DNA of 64,000 bases from Saccoglossus kowalevskii (Eukaryota > Hemichordata > Enteropneusta > Harrimaniidae). The translations under genes were made by a program, and so were the position numbers. Within the stretch, counting starts at the first letter, position 1, and every line of letters begins with the position of its first letter. Location: positions 18,456-82,455 of the forward strand of contig NW_003139817.1 in the NCBI RefSeq assembly GCF_000003605.2. Reading direction: 5' to 3'. This document shows positions 11,709 through 25,424 of the stretch, piece after piece. The notes below the pieces were generated by a model. That model was not told the origin of the DNA. It worked only from the letters and a program-made list of their open reading frames with translations, and searched no databases.

Positions 11709-14019
11709 CATACACACGAGAAACGTATTAATCATATTTAATTCGAAATGGGATATACGTCAGGCAACTGTTGCTCTTACAAAACAAGTAGAAATGTATA
11801 TTATAATATAAATATGTATAGTTCGCATCAAAGGCGCCATCTACAGCCTATCGCAGGTACGCAACACATGACAGTGAACCAATTAACGTATTTTATATAT
11901 AAGCGCACAACGAAAGTCATGCGAATTATGCGATGCAATTAAATCGTCGACTTTACAAATGATAATGTAACACGCACGACAACAACCACTAAGTTCCGTC
12001 AGCATCCGCATGGCCTATTGACATGTTAATTTATGTTCCGATTCCCATCAATGTATTCAGGCTAGCCATTCAACCAATGTCCTTTTGATTAAACAAGTCA
12101 AACTGTGCTTTTTTTAGCTCCATGGGACAACCATCGCGGGGAATTCATTGTGAGTGCTTTTTTCACGTCTGAGTTGAATATCAGCATGTGTGTATTTGAT
12201 CTGACCATGGTGCTTCATGGTCTGACCCCAGTGTATAGTACTCACATCGTGCTGCTTTCGTTTCGTCACTTACTCGGCTTACTCATGGTATTTCAGAACC
12301 CACGTACACATTGAACAAAGACATAATCGTACACTGCAAACTCTTCTATTGTGCGTCCCACAATGGTCACAACTGGTAGTCGCAACAATGTTTGTACTAC
12401 ACTATGTACATTGAAATACAATGTCTGTGACATGCGTAATTAGAATACCGAGCAGCCAAGCTTTACGGCCCGGTTCGCCCACGTCTGGACATGCTTTTAG
12501 CTGTATTTATTGGCCTGTAATCTCGCAGGCATGTGCCCTGATCCTTCCCACAAAGATAGCATTTGCAGTTACAATGCATTTCAACTGTAATTGTGAATGG
12601 ATATGTTCTCCAGCGCATCTAACCTGTGAGCACATACTACAGAAAATAGAGTGACGATGACTACACGTCGGAGAGTTGTCCCATTATAACATAACACGCA
12701 CACGGTCTACTCATTGCAGCGAGTAGTAATGGCAATAACGTGTTTTCACACTTTTATGTGAATCTCCGTAACGACATTATTAGTTCCCGTAATTACGTCA
12801 AGATTTGTCTCAGAGGTCGGGTCACTAGTCATTCACGTCTATATGCAAAGCACAATCTGTAATAAACAGATGTGTTGAAATCACACAGTTGATGGATGGT
12901 AAAGTTGGAAACAATTGTGAAGACCAAATTTAATATAAAATTTCCAAAAAAAAAATCCACATTTGAGAAAGTAACATCATCCTAGTATAAATTGAGTGAA
13001 AAAATACACTTCCTAAAATTCAAGATTGCGATTCATTGCCACTGTAATCGGCAATAGATATAATTGCCAGCGTAGGTAATATTATACATTCATGTCTCTG
13101 GCAGTCAAAACATTATCATACAATTCAAGAAAATATAATATAGAATTCTATTGACAAAATAAAGTATAGGAATTGGCGATCCGATGTGATCTTGAACCTG
13201 AATTTGAATACATTCATAGTAGAAGTTCTTTCAATTTTACTGAACTTCGCAGTCAAGTTATCTGCGCAAAACTGTTCACAATAGCTTCGTCACCCGTCTC
13301 TACCAACTTGCCAGTCCAGCCCGTTTAAATAAGATATCTGTTAAATATCTAAAATATCTGTTAGAATAAACACTCGTTGTGACTGGAAGAGAGCGTTAAA
13401 GCGTTAAAACTGTCATAATGTGAGGCAGCGGCAAACAATAAAATATATCACAATACTAGCATGATTAACCACAGTGTGTCGATTCATTTACCATGAAACA
13501 AGTTATACGAGTTCCAACGACACCCAGGGCTACACCATTAAATATACTCGAGCAATAACAAAAACGGTATAAAATAATATGGCTTTTAACAAAAACACGT
13601 ACTTGATACTAGTTAATTTACAAGCAGTTTCAGTTCCTATACCCATACAATAGTGCTTTATATGCGTAACAAATACAGTTGCCTTTTGATTGGATATTAA
13701 AAGTCAGTCAATTTGCAGAGCTCGTGCGTGCTCTTAGACCACATATAATTATTTTTTTGTTTTAACTTGATTTTATACTGATTTAGAAGCTACGGGAGAT
13801 CGTTTGTGGGTAACTTGCTACCATGACAACCAACCATCGCACGTCTCCAGTGTTAACGTGAATTCGAAACTAGTTAATGTAGCAATACTAGTTGTCGTGG
13901 TTACACAGTCGAATAAGACTGTTGGATACACTGTTTGAGAATATATTGCCGCCATTAACTTACAACAGTTGAATCCTGATATTGTTCAGATCGGTTTTCT
14001 CGCAGAAACCATTTGATGA

Positions 14020-14215
14020 CTCGGAATGGTATCTAACAGGTGCCACATGTGGAGCAAGAAGTTTTACTCACCTGACATTTACTAGTGTAATTCTCTTACT
14101 GATTTGACTTTATAGTGATGTTTACCTGTCAGTTGCTTTGTTTTGTTTTGTTCATGTCAATTGTTGTCAGTTTTTTTTAATGTTTTAGTTTGTCAAATAT
14201 GACATTCGCTTAAAA
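14020..14215 (+). mobile_element. possible 3' tail of a YIDD-type retroelement, fossil
   Basis: The run GTATCTAACAGGTGCCACAT, GTGGAGCA, CACCTGACAT and, further on, GTTGTCAGTTTTTT recalls the 3' end that follows Penelope-like YIDD reverse transcriptases in several marine invertebrate genomes. This is from memory of the family, not a search. The copy is broken, with no coding part here. A related coding fragment is at 48440-48850. Confidence 0.3.
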
Positions 14216-14813
14216 ATCTACGCTTGGATATGTTATTTCCACTTTTCCATAACTTAATTTGGATCTGCGGATTATGTGACATGTTTGATAGTATGAATAT
14301 GCGCGAATTACGAGAAATATTTGTGGGTTGCAGCAATTCGAAAACGAACCATACGAATCTCTGTGCGTTTGTACATATTCAAATGCTATAGATTGGCTAA
14401 TATTTCCCAATATTCGCACAGGCCATCAATATTACATATAACAGATACAACATAAGCACGTGACTATTCCTTCTATACAGGGATGAACTATTGAATTATT
14501 CAGAACGTCGACTCGATTCATTTCTCAATTATGAATATCAACTATTATTTATTCGAAATGTAACAATCTACTATGTGAAAAAAAATCGTACATGCTTGTA
14601 AGAGAGCTCAGGGGGTCTGAGTAAAAGCGAGTAAGATGATCTGCACTTCCCGTATTGAAATACGTATTTACGTTTACAGCAAATCGCGTAATGCACCATT
14701 ATATATCAAATGCAATGACATCATTGATGCCTGTGTTAAAAATGATGTCTACATTCATCTTTATTGCCATAACACTATCATGGGTTACACCATAAACAAA
14801 CGAAACTGATGAA

Positions 14814-14821
14814 TGACGTCA
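14814..14821. promoter_or_regulatory. CRE-type palindrome TGACGTCA
   Basis: Perfect consensus in the context AATGACGTCATT, itself a 12-bp palindrome. Confidence 0.3.
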
Positions 14822-17414
14822 TTATATACATTCTAGTCCCTAGCGTAATGTTGGGGGAAATGAAATGAAATGAAATGGTTATTTGGACTGCAATGCTGTA
14901 ATGATAAAATAATATTCGCGTGAAAAACAAATTTGGTAGTACTGCCATTTCAGTCGCAAAACACTTATTAAATCAAGTGAATCATAACTTTAACCAACTC
15001 CCATTACAATATATTCAAAGATGAATAAAAAAAAAATAATAAAAATTAGTTTATCAACCCCCCCCCTCCCGTTATTGGGAAACTATTCATTGCCAGATCG
15101 TGTACCATAAAACAAGATATAATTAACAATTCAACAATATACTGCACAAGTCTCATTGTAGTCTGAGCAATAAATTATGATTAATAAACTAGGAGGGATA
15201 AAGTATGCGTGTAATCGTCGACACGATTTGCCATCGTTATGGGTTTGGTAGAAAGCCAGAGTTGGCCAACTGTAATAGTCTGTGTAGGATGCAAAGCGGA
15301 TGTAAGACTTCCATCGAATTAGTTTTCAGTTGTGTCTATAGGTGGTCTCGAACCATGCCGGCACTAAAAAGGGTAGCCCACAAGTACACTGTCCACTCCA
15401 CTCCTACACTGTACGTTTATCTTCGTCATATAATAACTGGATTATTTATTTGTGTATTACTGTATCAAGAGGCAAGCAGACTGGTTCAATAAAGTCAGGG
15501 TAAACATCGTTCCGCGACCATTGGTGACTGTATCATGGGGGGGGGGGGTGTAAATTGCACTCGAATCATAATCAAATGATTTTACTATTTCGTGCATTTT
15601 CAAACTGTCTTGAAACACAGCGCTTTAGTTTAGGGAGTTTTGTATGCAAGCAGTTTGTTTTCGTTTGTTGGAGGCCATGGCATATTCAGAGTCGATCTAA
15701 TCCGATTTAATCAGGTGTTGTACAGAAATCTACTTGCATTACTGTGTGTAAAGAACTAGCATCAATTACACTATATATGTAATGCATATTTCATCTTATA
15801 AATCATTAAAACAATGACAGACACCTTGTCACCATTCGATTATGATTTGGAACATACTGCGCACTTTTACGGAAATGTTAATTGTATTCGACAGATATTC
15901 CATCGGTAAATTAGGCCCATGTGTCATGACTAGATCATTATGTGTCAATTAGTCACGGTGTAAAAGATTAAAAGCAGTAAAGTGCCTATTTCTATTTATT
16001 TCTATTTAAAATTTAACATTGACGTTCTGTGGAGCTCTACGACTATTGTTTGGTGATAAGTGGGTCGATAGTCATTACGGTTTCCTCATCTCAATGAATA
16101 CTAGTATATTGCACTTCCTGCTCTGGTCTGTTTCTTGTTTGTCACAGTCATTTACAAATGAATTTGACCTTCTTGTCAGCTGCAGTCAGTCATATTTCAG
16201 GGAGCTAGTGTTGCTCTAATGTCGATTAAAACACGAACCACCGAACATCTGTATTTTCAATTATCGTGATCTATGTTTAAAAGTTGGCGACATAGTTATG
16301 GTAAATCGCGAGGATGCCTGTACAAACTACAAACATGATCAATTCATGCATATGACATTGTGGGTTATGAAGTTTTAACATCACTTCCAATGTTTGACAA
16401 TAAAGTTAAATCGCATGTAAAATATAAATAATAATGTAATAATGTACAATCCAAAGTATATGCCATCGAATTCCTGTCAGTTTGTAAACGACACTACGAA
16501 AACATGAGTCATGAAACCCAATATGATATGACATGGCATGCTAGTAAAAAAACGGCCACGATAATAAAGTAAACCAGAACACAGTTATTTGATATAAAGA
16601 TCGACACATTGTAGCAATTACAGTTGTATCAGTAAAGCAAGTAGCATACCAAAGACCGAGGATGATTTACGATTTTTGTTTTGAACGGCTGCAGCTATGA
16701 ATCACAATGTTTCCTCCGGAAGTCAATAACATTTCATGAAATATGAGATATATTTTCAATATAGGATAGTTGTGTCCGTTGGTCAGGATATACTTTATCT
16801 GCTGTTCGATAACCAGATCACAAGCGATAGGAGTAGTTGGACATTCAGGAAGGCGACTTGCAGCCACCATGAATTCACAGGAAGTACATAGGGTTTATGA
16901 CCCTTAATCATGCTGTACGTGTGTACGAGAGAAAGTTCCAAACATGTTATATATGTTTATACTGTAACCCTAAAACACTTCGAACAAACAAATGGAATCC
17001 CATCTGTCCCAAAATACGGTACATGGACATTGCACAATAGAACACGCATTTCATTTTCAAGACTGAGAACACCAAAGAGTTGATTCGGAAAGTGTTACGT
17101 TCCCAAGCATATAAGTAAAGGGCGGAAGTCATCGCGCACATTTGTTAACAAACATTGTTTTCCCACAATCCCATGCGATCATCTAATAAAAATCACGAGT
17201 ACGAGCTTTGACCCGGGTCCAGCGTGCACTAATTACCACCAGTAAGTCCTTCGATACCGGCCAATCACCAAGGAAATGACCTAGTTAAAGCTTGGTTGCG
17301 TCTGTATGTGTAATCCTTGGTATGCGCAACCACAGTCAGCTGGCGCAATAGATAATAAGATAAATGCGATACATTGAGAAGTATTGTTCTGGAACAGCAT
17401 TAATGAATATGAAT

Positions 17415-18300
17415 ACATCTATATATCTATAACATAATGTAAAACGAATATATAAAACATAATCAGTCAAAGCATATCAGAGATATGGCACATTCATTTA
17501 AACAAAATGGCCCCCAGTCAGCCATTTTCAATCAGATCTGAAAAAATAAAATGCACCAGGAACACATAATCTCTAATGTATGTACCAAGTCTGGACTAAA
17601 ACCATCCATAAACGCCAAGATCCAGTTCTGGGATGAAATGCTTGATTATTGATGATTGTTTAGCACAAAAATGGCTGCCATTTGGCCATTTTGAATCAGA
17701 TAGTCAAGGCAATATATCTATGTCATGATGTATAATTAATATATAACATTTTATCATAATCAGTCAAAGCATGGCAGAGATATGGCACTAGAACTGTATT
17801 CATTAAAACAAAATGGCCGCCAGTCGGCCATTATAAATTGGATCTGAAAAAATAAAATGATGTGCATCAAGGTCCCACAATGTCCAACGTATGTACCAAG
17901 TTTGAACAAAATCCATCCATAAACGCCATAATGAAGTTCTGGAATGCCAGAAATGCTTGATTTTTGATGATATTTTAGCACAAAAACGGCTGCCATTTGG
18001 ACATTTTGAACCAGATAGTCAAACCAATATATATATATGTCATGATGTATAATGAATATATAAAATTTGAACATAATCAGTCAAAGCATGGCAGAGATAT
18101 GGCACTAGAACTGCATTCATTAAAACAAAATGACTGCCAGTCGGCCATTTTGAATCTTGCCTGAAAAACAAAATGACATGCATCAAGATCCCATAATGTT
18201 CAATGTAAGTTTGATTGTGATTGGTCCAGGCATGTCTAAGATACAAGTCCAGACGCAATAACGTACGCACGCACACACACACCCGGACGCACAAAGGTCA
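17415..18300 (+). repeat. tandem repeat family with a period of about 300 bp, block 1
   Basis: AATCAGTCAAAGCAT recurs at 17461, 17758 and 18075 (periods 297 and 317). Each unit carries CAAAATGGCCGCCAGTCGGC and variants, CTGAAAAAATAAAATG, a GTACCAAGT(T/C)TGAAC block and CATCCATAAACGCC. The AATGGCCG...CGGCCATT part is a dyad. The array ends in (AC)n near 18270. Minus-strand frames of 84 and 104 codons here are repeat translations. A diverged block is at 38520-39620. Confidence 0.85.
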
Positions 18301-18490
18301 AACATATTACGTAAATAAATAGCAGTTTCCAGAATCCTACAAATCAGAGGAAATATAAATTTTCAAAGGCAAACGGTCCATCAGGATAACATTAAGGCAA
18401 CCGCTAACAAAAGTCGTTGCTTTTGAGTGGAAAATCCCTTGCATACAAACACCAAATTACACGAAGAACATAGAACACTTTCCCGGTGTT

Positions 18491-18568
18491 TTTGAAACCG
18501 AAATCGTCATCCAGCCCAGGAGCCAATCAGTGACGGCCTTGCAGTTACACGACGATTTCGGTTTCAAA
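18491..18568. repeat. perfect 18-bp inverted repeat, 42-base loop
   Basis: TTTGAAACCGAAATCGTC at 18491-18508 is exactly complementary to 18551-18568. Pairing stops at both ends of the arm. The 78-base span is the size of a pre-miRNA, but perfect pairing with abrupt ends fits a small foldback element better. Confidence 0.8.
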
Positions 18569-18569
18569 T

Positions 18570-21500
18570 TCTTCATCAGTGGATTTGCCTTGCTTGAAAA
18601 ACTGAAAAATGTACATAATAATAGTGTTACTTAAGTGCATGTTTATTTTAACAAAATATGCGTCATTTTAAACGCAAATATGTTTTCAGTGCGTAACGTA
18701 ACGTAACAGTGTTTATGTTATGTGTCCTTGGTGACAACTCCACATAATATTGTTAATAGCAGGCGGTGCCTGAAAGATGTTGTCAGGAAATTGACGCATT
18801 TTCTGTATATGTATAATTATAATCTGCAGTTAAAATCAACAATAATTGGAAAACTAAAATAAATATCTCATGTTACAGTAAAACGATATGCTATTATCAA
18901 AATCCCGGGACATAATGTTGTTAAATCCGTATTTTCAAACTAAGTTTATTCAATCGACAATGTTTAACTACTCTGAGAAATCAGACAGATCATGGCATAA
19001 AATGTAATCGTACATGGCCGGTTACGAAGATCACAGCGCCGCTTGTAATAAAAAAGATATGGATTATAAACACCATAAATGTTATGACGTACATCGTATT
19101 AGGACACTATTTTGATTATGTATAACGATAGAGGGCGATATGTTTCCATCGCTCTTCTCGTCCGTGGTATTTGGCTCGCAGCACTTCCGTTTGTAATTTG
19201 TACCACATCGATTCATCACAAGTGTTATTTTACAAAATAACTGAGAAAACTAAAGAGATCACCCACATGTAGCTCCACGGCTCCCTGTAATTCTATAATT
19301 GTGAAACCAAACGTATTGGACACTAATTTACCACCCAAATGCAATGACACTGTCACGCAAGCGAGTCAAAGTTCGCTGAGCACAACGCTTTGTTCACAAC
19401 ACTAACATTGACATACAATCGCTAATCGGTTGTTAGTCCCCGTTTGAACGGCGTCCATGCGTATCCACCTGTATATTTCAAACATGTTTGAACCAATTAC
19501 TTTCAGACCAAACACATAATAATGAATGTTATTCTGTTTTATGGATTTGATTTGTTTTTACGATGAAACTGTGTCTAAAAGCAACGTTTATGTTTGCTTT
19601 TCTCTCACAAATTAGTAAAGTGACGCCCCCTTATACAAAACATGTATTATTACAAAGATATTTTTAATCAGGTCCAATGAATATAACGTGATGAACTGTG
19701 GATCTAAGTTTGATTGTTTACAGCTCTGAAACATCAGTAAATATAATTACATATACCCTAATCTTAATACAAATGTAGTTAGTTTTTACAGGTCACGTGA
19801 TACCTGTTATTATTCGCTCGTTGTTATATTATATTATTATATATATTGCCATGGAAACCTGAAAATTAGAACTTTTATTTTGTCTGTTTCCCGAGTCGCT
19901 ATGGTTACATTTGTGTATGATGTAAGATTCAGTGGAGTGCAAGATATAAAAACATTTTCACGTGATTACTTTTCGGATATACAAAAAGACTCGAATGACC
20001 ACAATATCACTTGCCGCGTGACAATAATAGTTGATTTAAAAAATAAATAGTATATAATACACAAAATTGAAAGATTAAAGCATCGAAATTCATTTGGAGG
20101 ATATTAACTTTGAGGTACGTTAGGTATTAGTGTGCCATATATTATGACGGCATTCCAGCAACATGGGATATTATGTCAATTTTTGCGATTTATGTATTTT
20201 TAGGAGGGAGAGATTATATTAATTAATATATTCGGTGTTCACAATATTTATATGGCATATTTATGTAATGGAGTTTTTATGGCATACACATAGATGTATG
20301 ACAACATTAAAAATGTGTAATATATTGTTACTGTTTACAGAAAAAGTCACACGTTATTATGTGCTTGCAGTTGGGCATGACCATATTTTGTTTTATTTTA
20401 TTTTAGAATCGTACGGGTTTCTAGGAAATGCGACTTCTTACATACTTATCATAAACCTCAGACTAGTAATACCAGTCTGAGCATAAACTAAACACGTTGT
20501 TTCGGCATGTAGTACAAATGTAAAACGCATTCGCGGCATTTGCGTAGATTAACCGACATTCATCAATCTACGGCTATTTATATCGTATGTGCTAGCTCAT
20601 AAATGAGATTTACTACTCTTATAATAATATGTTAATCTATGTTACGAATTAAATAAATAATTGGTGCTGATAAACGTCACCAGCTCAAAATAGCCACGAA
20701 TTGTCCACGAGCGCCCCCTAACGCTACCCAAACACTGCATGTGCAGACGACATTCTACTACCAGACGATTTGTAATCCATATTCGTCGTACTTAGGCATA
20801 ATGTCATGAAGAAAAATTCTCCAGTGAATGCCATATTAGATTAGGTGCACGGCCGAAGACAAATCTCTTCGCATCAGTGTCATCAACCAGTGAATGAATC
20901 CTATCACATCCTTCCGCATCTCGATGGAGCTCAAATCGATATACGTGGTTTGAATCAACACACATTAGGGGGATGTGTATTAAGACTGTTTTTCGTTTAC
21001 AGAAACGTTCTTGAAACATTTCCTTCAACTCATAATACGCATGCCTTGTTTTCATGTATAGGAGAAGACCAAGGATGCGCGTTTTATCATTCATTCCTGT
21101 TCCCCCAGAATTTCAAATGGCTCAGCCCTTGACCGATGATTAAAATATGTGAATGTTTAATCATCCCCGAGTCGTACCGGTGAATCAGAGCTATTCATAT
21201 TTCTCAGTGATTTCCTGTCATCTTATTCTCTTTGTGTTGATCTCTCATGGAACTGTTCATTTCTTCGCATTTTTCCTAAGTGTTCGCCGGCGGTCAAAAG
21301 CGCCATTTGTATTACTCCATTACACAACATGCTATAAATATGTCTCATTGTGGGCGGTTTGTGATAATTATATGTTCATTTCATCATGGTAATGTAATTA
21401 TTTTATTAAAATTCACGTCAATTTCTATAATTATAAATCAATACTTAATCCAGATCAAACAACGGCTTACCCTGGGTATTTTATCCAAGGTTTATTTGTT

Positions 21501-24020
21501 CATGTTCAGTGAAATGTGCTATACACAGCAAGTCCGAGTAGTTAGATAATACTAGTAATGTATGCATTCCGTCGGTCCAGCGTAGAATAAAATGAAATTT
21601 ATTAATTTTATATCTAGAGTTGTCTATTAGTACTTATTCTTATAACCATATATTTTTTTATTTTTTAAACTGGTAAGTATGTTTGACATAAATCGACTGA
21701 TTTTCTGCCGTCGCATTTTTCATTTGTGCCCCTGTTTTTAAAAGGTTTATATTGTTCGTATCAGATATAACATTGCATTGTTTGTGTTTCCCAGTATGAT
21801 CTCGCCCATACCGGCGAGAGTCAAGTATACATTGCTCTCCAATATTACCGAAATCGGCGGGGTGTAAATTCCCGTAGGTCCACACATGCTTGCTCACACT
21901 GTTATTTTCTATAACATAATCCGTTAGTTGTTTGGGATAATCTTAATGTAACATTACACTGTATCAAATAGGAATAAAGACATGCACAGTTAGATGATGT
22001 GGGGAAGCTGCACATATTACAGCGACGACTCGGAGTCGTGTTGTTTACAAGAATTTCAAGCGCGTAACTGTGATGTTTTAAACTGTATACAGTGAATGAT
22101 TGTCAGGCATCGATAAATAAAGAAAAACATACTCCAATTAATCCATCTTCGTACATGTCCTACTCGTGAAAGTTTCTTCGAGCACTTGAGTTCGCATTTC
22201 AGTTCCTACTTAGATTTAACATGAGGCCCAATTACTATACCCTGGTCTATACTTAGTGATTTACATATTCGCAAGAACTGAAGCATTATTTACCGCGTTT
22301 TCACACAGCAAACGCCTCAAGGAGATGCTGAGCATGTGACTTTATAACTTAAATGTAACGTCATCCATCATGTTAACGTGGAGGAGACGTATACACGAAT
22401 TTATCTACATACAGACGTTGTTAGGCATTAGAAGCCGATTTTTATTCCATTCATTTCACTGCTGGGAAATGTGACTTACACGTGGAATACATAAATAATT
22501 GTCTCTTCCGTGATGGTCTGTCCCCGTACGATTTTATGGTTGTAATTGGTAGGCGGTACACGTACGAACTAATTGCATTTCATTCAATGTATTTATGACA
22601 TTACGATTTTGTTATACAAATTCATTGTATGATGATAAAATCATACATTCTGTATAACAATAGGACTAGACACACTTCCTACAGTATTAAAAATCCGATA
22701 TGTAACTCGTGATGCATGTCTCAATATAACTAGAAACGAATCGAACCTCTGTGTTTCATTGGACGCAGCACATAAATAAGTAATATTCCATATATAAAAC
22801 GACGGATAATGAGCAAAGAGGCATAACTATTGCATGGAAAGGCCAATTCGGGGTTATTCCCGACGGGGCGAATTGAACGAAGCTTGAGGCTAGGCTCTGC
22901 TTCCTCGAACATAAGTATAGATTTTTTTCTGTCAAGTTATCAACTACAATTACAAAAAACATATGAAAACACTAAAACATATAATCGAGTCAATTACGTT
23001 GACTCACAGACAGGACGAGTTTAATCCGAGAAGTTGGTCAAGCGAGAAATTAAATCACATGACCATGCATAATATATGTTGTACATTTTAGTTTGAGTGT
23101 GTGTGTGCTATTTCATGACGAATATCGCATAGCCAAGCAAAGTAACGAGTAAGTATTTACGTGACTGAGTTGTTGAATGTCTGAAACAATACAACTGCGA
23201 TAATCTAGGCAGCAAAGAATTTTACGTCAAAATCTTCACATATATGCTTAGAGGAGTGCCTGTATCCTAAATTGTTTTTGACCGAGTACACTTAATGAAT
23301 TTATTCCTTAATTCTTAGTCACGGTTCTTTAACTCTATAGTTGTTCGTTGAATCTCTCAAATTTCTTTTAACACAAGCAACAACGTATATGACACCTACA
23401 TTGTAGTAATTTCATACTTAATCAAAAAATATGATATATTTACTCCACTTAAGGAAGTAATCACAGATGTGTGCGTGTTATTAGCTCATCATCTACAATC
23501 TAATGAAAAATTATGAACCCTCTTTATAATTGCAAATTTACAATTGATTTCATAAGTTTCCTGATTGCTCCCTAGTTATATTTACTGTTGATGGGATCGT
23601 TATATAGTATTCATGATAACAAACGCGATTAATAACACTGAAGATATACACTGTTCGTATACAGAACGAAATGTAATAATGTATTATATAATGGTTATAA
23701 TAAATGTTCATATATTGCCCCTGAATCAGGTAAATCATTATAGATTTACAATGTGTCATGATATGTGGATACTACACCAGTCCATATCCTGTATTGCAAT
23801 ACAATTCCATGAGACAATGTAGAAATTGTTTTGATTTACAATTACACTGCAGCTATTTAGTATTAATGTAGCGATGTTATGTTATCGACTGACTGATTGT
23901 TCACACGCATGACAAAACGATGTACACCTTGATGTTACAATACTATGCATAATTATATTGCGGGCGTGTTTTCGTTCTTTCTCCGAGTCCTCCATGTAAA
24001 ACTGGCACGTAGACACTTTG
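18570..24020. other. intergenic interval between receptors, right part
   Basis: No supported gene. A GC-richer patch at 20690-21140 is open on both strands. The minus frame 20804-21094 has a true ATG and 96 codons of balanced composition but no recognisable motif, and a stop lies just upstream. A loose inverted repeat surrounds 22590-22665. Confidence 0.5.
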
Positions 24021-24025
24021 ATGAT

Positions 24026-24031
24026 TTTATT
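24026..24031 (-). terminator. possible polyadenylation signal of receptor 2
   Basis: AATAAA on the minus strand, about 270 bases beyond the stop codon of the receptor at 24303. Such hexamers are common in AT-rich DNA, so this is only a candidate. Confidence 0.3.
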
Positions 24032-24302
24032 CATTAGTTATGCGGTCATATTGTATCTCAAGTATAACAATAGTAACAAGATATACATTACAATGACAAG
24101 ACCGGTGAATAAATAATTCGTAGTTACTAGTACTCACTTTAAATAAATTTAGTATCGTCACTATGTTGACATATGCACACAATAAATATATATTGTAAAT
24201 GAAGGAATAAATTAGTCGCTCAGAAATACACATATAATAAATACGATTCTTTATCGTCTTTCATACAATGTTGAAATTGAACAATATATCACGTGATCTG
24301 TA

Positions 24303-25424
24303 TTATACTTTGGTGTTATTATCCACACAAGGTTTTACGTTAAGATTGCGAGGAATCCACACATGTTCGCCTAAGAAGCGATAGGTATCGTACACCATTG
24401 TGCCACACCAATCGCTGTCGTCATTGGCAGTGTTGCGTCGTGGAAGTGTGTCACTCTTAGCGGATTTGGGATCAAACGATTTCTTTGACGAACATTTCAG
24501 CTCTTTGGCAAATGCATTTCTATAAATAGAACACGTTGCATTGTAAATGGCAGGATTCACTGCCGAATTGATCATCAATATAGCAATAAAAGTGTCGTTC
24601 CAGCAATAAAGAGTGTCAACAAAATCGCTATCGCCCGTCACCAGAAAGTTGAAATACGCCAAGATGTACAACGTCCTTGGAAACAAACAGAAGAAGAACA
24701 CAACTGCGGTGACAATGCAGAGGCGAACCACGTTGACACGCTGCCGCTGTATGTCGAAATTCTTCGAACGTTCAAGTCGTGCGTTTGACTGCTTAATTCT
24801 CTGTACAACAAGCGCGTAGAGCACAACAACGACAGTCATTGAGACAAAGTATATTACAGTCATGACAACGGCGGTGACCCACCAAAGTAAGTTTTCATCG
24901 TAATAATCCGTATTCACGTAGCAATGCATGCTATATGTAAAACCGAGAGTAAATCCCAAGACCCATAATGTTATCAATAAAGGGAGGAGTCTACTAAACT
25001 TATCTAAGCTGTGTACTTTATAGAACATGGGTTTACATACACCTAAATACCTCTCGACAGCGATGGTCAATATGGTGAAGATAGAAACTGAAAACATTGA
25101 GTTGGTTATACTCCCCTTTATGCACATTACTTGGTCCCACGTATGGGCGTCGCCTTTCGGTAGCCACCTTGGCCTAAAAATAGTGTGCATTAGCAAATAA
25201 ACGAGGTCGGAGATACACAGACTCACAAGTAAATACGTTGTCGCGTTTTGTAAAGACCTTGCCCGAGCTATCACGAAGAGAAAAAACAAGTTTCCTAACA
25301 TACCGCATATTCCGATTATGACTGAAATTATGTCGATTGGTAAATCCACAAATGTTCCGTATAAACATTCAAAGTCTTCCGCCATTACGGTAGGAGTGTT
25401 GTTGTAAACAGTGTAGTTCTCCAT
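24303..25424 (-). CDS. rhodopsin-class (class A) GPCR, neuropeptide-receptor-like, paralogue 2
   Basis: A complete intronless receptor of 373 residues starting MENYTVYNNT. The frame stays open a further 15 codons upstream, but only a GTG is available there. The ATG at 25424 has G at -3 and G at +4. Landmarks are sequons N3 and N8, N45 (TM1), D73 (TM2), the C101/C168 disulfide, ERY 124-126 followed by LGVCKPMFYK, W154 (TM4), CLFP with P249 (TM6) and NPAIY 290-294 (TM7). As in the sister gene the TM6 tryptophan is a leucine (L247). The C tail has a PKA-type RRNT and ends TKV, a class I PDZ-ligand consensus absent from the sister. Identity with the 10006-11103 receptor is about 70% from TM1 to ECL1 and lower elsewhere, with divergent tails, so the duplication is old and both copies remain under constraint. 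Ligand unknown. Confidence 0.92.
   Translation of the reverse strand: MENYTVYNNTPTVMAEDFECLYGTFVDLPIDIISVIIGICGMLGNLFFLFVIARARSLQNATTYLLVSLCISDLVYLLMHTIFRPRWLPKGDAHTWDQVMCIKGSITNSMFSVSIFTILTIAVERYLGVCKPMFYKVHSLDKFSRLLPLLITLWVLGFTLGFTYSMHCYVNTDYYDENLLWWVTAVVMTVIYFVSMTVVVVLYALVVQRIKQSNARLERSKNFDIQRQRVNVVRLCIVTAVVFFFCLFPRTLYILAYFNFLVTGDSDFVDTLYCWNDTFIAILMINSAVNPAIYNATCSIYRNAFAKELKCSSKKSFDPKSAKSDTLPRRNTANDDSDWCGTMVYDTYRFLGEHVWIPRNLNVKPCVDNNTKV

Larger units (their letters stand above)
11710..17410. other. intergenic interval between receptors, left part
   Basis: No supported gene. It holds open frames up to about 95 codons (for example 15205-15492 plus and 12421-12654 plus, both with real ATGs but no recognisable domain), a C run near 15060 and a G run near 15540, and a possible retroelement tail at 14020. 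Confidence 0.5.

Noticed and set aside
17760-18294. Two minus-strand ORFs of 84 and 104 codons with similar sequences
   Set aside because: They resemble each other because they translate the same 300-bp repeat, not because they form a gene family.
20804-21132. Opposed ORFs of about 95 codons in a GC-richer patch
   Set aside because: Openness on both strands reflects base composition. The plus frame starts at GTG, and the minus frame is preceded closely by a stop with no acceptor.
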